NCBI GenBank assembly: GCA_017536625.1
Contig: JAFXGY010000050.1
Span: 1-64,000, forward strand
Origin: Oscillospiraceae bacterium
Lineage (GTDB): Bacteria; Bacillota; Clostridia; Oscillospirales; Ruminococcaceae
Direction: 5' to 3'
DNA length: 64,000 nt
The translations under genes and the position numbers were made by a program. Shown in pieces: positions 62,229-64,000 of this stretch; positions within the stretch are counted from its first letter, which is position 1; every line of letters starts with the position of its first letter. A model generated the notes under the pieces. The model was not told the DNA's origin, made no database searches, and saw only the letters and a list, made by a program, of their open reading frames with translations.

Positions 62229-62852
62229 TCAGCGGATAAAGTTGGTGATTTCCTTCTTTTCAGGTTCGGGAGTTTTGATACCTGCTTTTTTGCCCGCTTC
62301 AATGCATTTTATGAAATAAGCCATGTTTTTTCCAAGAACGCGCATGGTCTGCATTCCTTCCTTATCTTCCGCAACGTCGGAAGCAACCGCACCGTGAACC
62401 ATGTTCCAATAGTTGGAAGAGATAATCGGCATCTGGGCTATGGCAGGATATTTGATAAGCTGATCATAAGCGGCGGTGGTGCCTCCTCTTCTTGCAACGG
62501 TGATGACCGCCGCGGGTTTGTGGCGGAAGGTATCTCCGGAAGAGGAATAGAAAAGTCTGTCGAGGAAGGAAGTTATGGCTCCGGAAGCGGCGGCATAATG
62601 CACCGGGGTTCCGAAAACAAATCCGTCGGCAGTTTTTGCCCTTTGGGCAAATTCGTTGACTATATCGTTTTTTACGCATTTTCCGTTGCGGCTGCAATAT
62701 CCGCAGGCAAGACAGCCGGAAATTGCTTCAGTTCCGAGCCAGACTATGGAAGTTTCGATTCCTTCGTTATTGAGGGCGGTTTCAACTTCCCTTAAAGCGG
62801 CATAGGTGGAACCGTTTTTGTGGGGGCTTCCATTTACAAGCAGCACTTTCAT
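62229..62852 (-). CDS. Flavodoxin-fold NAD(P)H:FMN reductase family protein
   Basis: 207 residues. VLLVNGSPHKNGSTYAALREVE is the FMN phosphate loop; CLACGYCSRNGKC and FGTPVHYAAASGAITSFLDRLFYSS are typical of iron-sulfur flavoprotein-like NADPH-dependent reductases. The Cys pattern (Cys-x2-Cys-x5-Cys) may bind a cluster or be only structural. It lies 21 nt upstream of the mutase gene on the same strand, so both may form one operon. Confidence 0.88.
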   Translation of the reverse strand: MKVLLVNGSPHKNGSTYAALREVETALNNEGIETSIVWLGTEAISGCLACGYCSRNGKCVKNDIVNEFAQRAKTADGFVFGTPVHYAAASGAITSFLDRLFYSSSGDTFRHKPAAVITVARRGGTTAAYDQLIKYPAIAQMPIISSNYWNMVHGAVASDVAEDKEGMQTMRVLGKNMAYFIKCIEAGKKAGIKTPEPEKKEITNFIR

Positions 62853-62960
62853 AAAGCTATCAGCACTCCTTTATATGAACAAAATTATACAAAATAATTA
62901 TAGACCCAAATTTCAATAAAAGCAACTTAAAATTATCGCACTTTTATGATAAAAAAGGGC

Positions 62961-62999
62961 AAAAAAGCTCTTTTCCGCAAAGGGAAAAGAGCTTTTTTG
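62961..62999 (-). terminator. Intrinsic terminator of the 63004 gene
   Basis: AAAAAAGCTCTTTTCC/GGGAAAAGAGCTTTTTT stem, T-rich on both sides. Confidence 0.9.
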
Positions 63000-63003
63000 C
63001 ATC

Positions 63004-63225
63004 TTAAAGGAATGAAAGAAGTCTGTCGCGCAGAACATCCTTTGCGTGAACGACAGAAACTTTGTGCCGGTTCAGAAAATCCGCAAGACCGCGGACGAAA
63101 AATTCATCGTCGGACTGCGTTTCAATAAAAACTTTTTCGCCGGTGGTGCTTTCGGTCCCTTCGACGATATATTTTCCGCACTTTAAAAGAACATCATAAC
63201 ATGGTTTTATGCCTTCCTCATCCAT
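63004..63225 (-). CDS. Small DUF6514-like protein
   Basis: 73 residues, cytosolic. YDVLLKCGKYIVEGTESTTGEKVFIETQSDDEFFVRGLADFLNRHKVSVVHAKDVLRDRLLSF has the beta-then-helix layout and the N-x3-V-x2-x-H-x2-D-V end of small Clostridial DUF6514-type proteins; assignment is tentative. GAGGAGG precedes ATG 63225, which is better than the upstream in-frame ATG 63261. Confidence 0.72.
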   Translation of the reverse strand: MDEEGIKPCYDVLLKCGKYIVEGTESTTGEKVFIETQSDDEFFVRGLADFLNRHKVSVVHAKDVLRDRLLSFL

Positions 63226-63264
63226 CAAAATTTCCTCCTCGTATTTCAATGAACCAAACATATT

Positions 63265-63281
63265 GTGGAAAAATTTTCCAC
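63265..63281. promoter_or_regulatory. Perfect 8+1+8 palindrome upstream of the 63004 gene
   Basis: GTGGAAAAATTTTCCAC, centred 48 nt before the start codon; each half extends to TTGTGGAAAA-like. It could bind a dimeric repressor; the halves loosely resemble DnaA boxes (TGTGGATAA) but differ at a key position. Elsewhere in 63226-63454 only a weak A/T hairpin (63407-63437) is seen. Confidence 0.45.
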
Positions 63282-63454
63282 TTGTTCAATATTACAACAA
63301 TAATTGATATAAAACAAGAAAGCTTTGTCAAAAAATGTAAAGAAATAATGCGGTGTTTTTTGTGCTCAATAAACATTTTTAAGGTTTTTGGCGGATTTTT
63401 TGCCGTTTAAAAAACTTTTCGGCGAAAAAAGTTTTTGATTCGCGGCTGCATTAA

Positions 63455-63493
63455 AAGAAAAAAAGCGGTGCTTTCGAAGAAAGCACCGCTTTG
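63455..63493 (-). terminator. Intrinsic terminator of the glutamate dehydrogenase gene
   Basis: AAAGCGGTGCTTTC/GAAAGCACCGCTTT stem with a GAA loop, T-rich on the minus strand. Confidence 0.93.
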
Positions 63494-63511
63494 ATTTATT
63501 CGGTTTTGATA

Positions 63512-64000
63512 TTAATATGCAACACCCTGGGCAATCATTGCTTCGGCAACTTTTTTGAAGCCCGCAATGTTCGCGCCGGCTTCAAGATCATAACCAAAGC
63601 CATATTCCGCGGCGGCATCGACGCAGCTCTTATAAATGTTTTTCATAATGCTTTCAAGCTTGCCGTCAACTTCATCAAAAGTCCAGCTGAGACGTTCGCT
63701 GTTCTGGGTCATTTCAAGACCGGAAGTGGCAACGCCGCCTGCATTTGCAGCTTTGCCGGGAGCATAAAGGATTCCGGCTTCTTTATAAACCTTGATGGCT
63801 TCGGGGAAGTTCGGCATATTTGCGCCTTCCGCAACGGCCATTGCACCGTTGGCAACAATGGCTTTTGCGGCTTCCTCATCAATTTCGTTCTGGGTTGCGC
63901 AGGGGAGCACAACATCCGCTTTTACGTCAAGCCACATATTGCGGGGGCCTTCAACGAATTTTGCGGTGGGAACGTAATCAAGATATTCGGAAATAAGACC
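63512..64000 (-). CDS. gdhA: NADP-type glutamate dehydrogenase, C-terminal part (5' end outside window)
   Basis: The frame is open from the window edge to the stop at 63512 and gives 162 residues. DVVLPCATQNEIDEEAAKAI, VAEGANMPNFPEAIKVYKEAGILYAPGKAANAGGVATSGLEMTQNS and the AGANIAGFKKVAEAMIAQGVAY end match hexameric bacterial GDH. It interconverts glutamate and 2-oxoglutarate plus ammonium. Catalytic residues lie in the missing N-terminal half. Confidence 0.95.
   Translation of the reverse strand, partial: GLISEYLDYVPTAKFVEGPRNMWLDVKADVVLPCATQNEIDEEAAKAIVANGAMAVAEGANMPNFPEAIKVYKEAGILYAPGKAANAGGVATSGLEMTQNSERLSWTFDEVDGKLESIMKNIYKSCVDAAAEYGFGYDLEAGANIAGFKKVAEAMIAQGVAY

Noticed and set aside
63265..63281. 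Replication origin / DnaA-box cluster
   Set aside because: Only one dyad, bases differ from TTATCCACA, and no dnaA, dnaN or repeated boxes are near.

Overview
The window looks like chromosomal DNA of a Gram-positive Clostridia member, most likely an uncultured gut Oscillospirales/Ruminococcaceae-type Bacillota. The signs are a fused Wzz/BY-kinase capsule regulator with a PHP-type phosphatase, an LCP ligase, an NPxTG-like sorting signal, ECF-type vitamin transporters, CarD, a CD1247-type acidic protein, YgeW, P-II-like/DUF1538 genes, frequent GTG/TTG starts behind strong AGGAGG sites, and sigma-A promoters with 17-bp spacers. Host genes have intermediate GC content. The first capsule genes (about 545-5272) are clearly AT-richer and look like an exchanged block.

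1-17710: surface and exopolysaccharide island, all on +. It opens with the end of a modular surface protein. Next comes a 5-element nested double-pseudoknot RNA that I read as an HDV-like self-cleaving ribozyme (458-522), directly behind a GAAA hairpin. Then follow acyltransferase, GT2, pyruvyltransferase, a second acyltransferase broken by an in-frame TGA, a MurJ/Wzx-like flippase, a complete ABC importer, UDP-glucuronate 4-epimerase, UDP-glucose dehydrogenase, a CapD-like dehydratase, a two-repeat secreted protein, the CapA/CapB-type kinase, CpsB phosphatase, a small sortase-type substrate and an LCP attachment protein. This is a Wzy-type route: precursor synthesis, assembly, flipping, length control by Tyr phosphorylation, and attachment to the wall.

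17711-31170: an SPFH + ribbon-helix-helix pair with a tandem palindromic operator, a repeat-rich spacer, a nucleotidyltransferase, rplM-rpsI, a trigger factor lacking its ribosome-binding domain, a P1 peptidase, an ECF sigma with its membrane partner, two YgjV paralogues, mgtE, a MITE-like element, CarD, and an HTH regulator fused to a degenerate superoxide-reductase domain.

31171-43250: efp, an acidic Cys-rich protein, FMN riboswitch + ribU, a CtpE-like P-type ATPase, a GNAT acetyltransferase, a two-component system, the TIGR03915/TIGR03916-type radical-SAM pair, a Nudix hydrolase, tRNA-Arg(ACG) and an organophosphate-type MFS permease.

43247-64000: glycolysis (pgk-tpiA-gpmI, with a palindromic repeat inside the operon), lipoproteins, DUF1846, exonuclease III, an Ig-like surface protein, an ECF S-component, peptide deformylase, a DUF1538 membrane protein with two P-II-like regulators, YgeW carbamoyltransferase, a sugar nucleotidyltransferase, YfcE, YigZ, L31, a phosphohexomutase, a flavodoxin-like reductase and the 3' end of glutamate dehydrogenase. 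Most units end in clear intrinsic terminators. No CRISPR array, rRNA, transposase, integrase or phage structural gene was seen. Everything here comes from reading the sequence; no database search was run.
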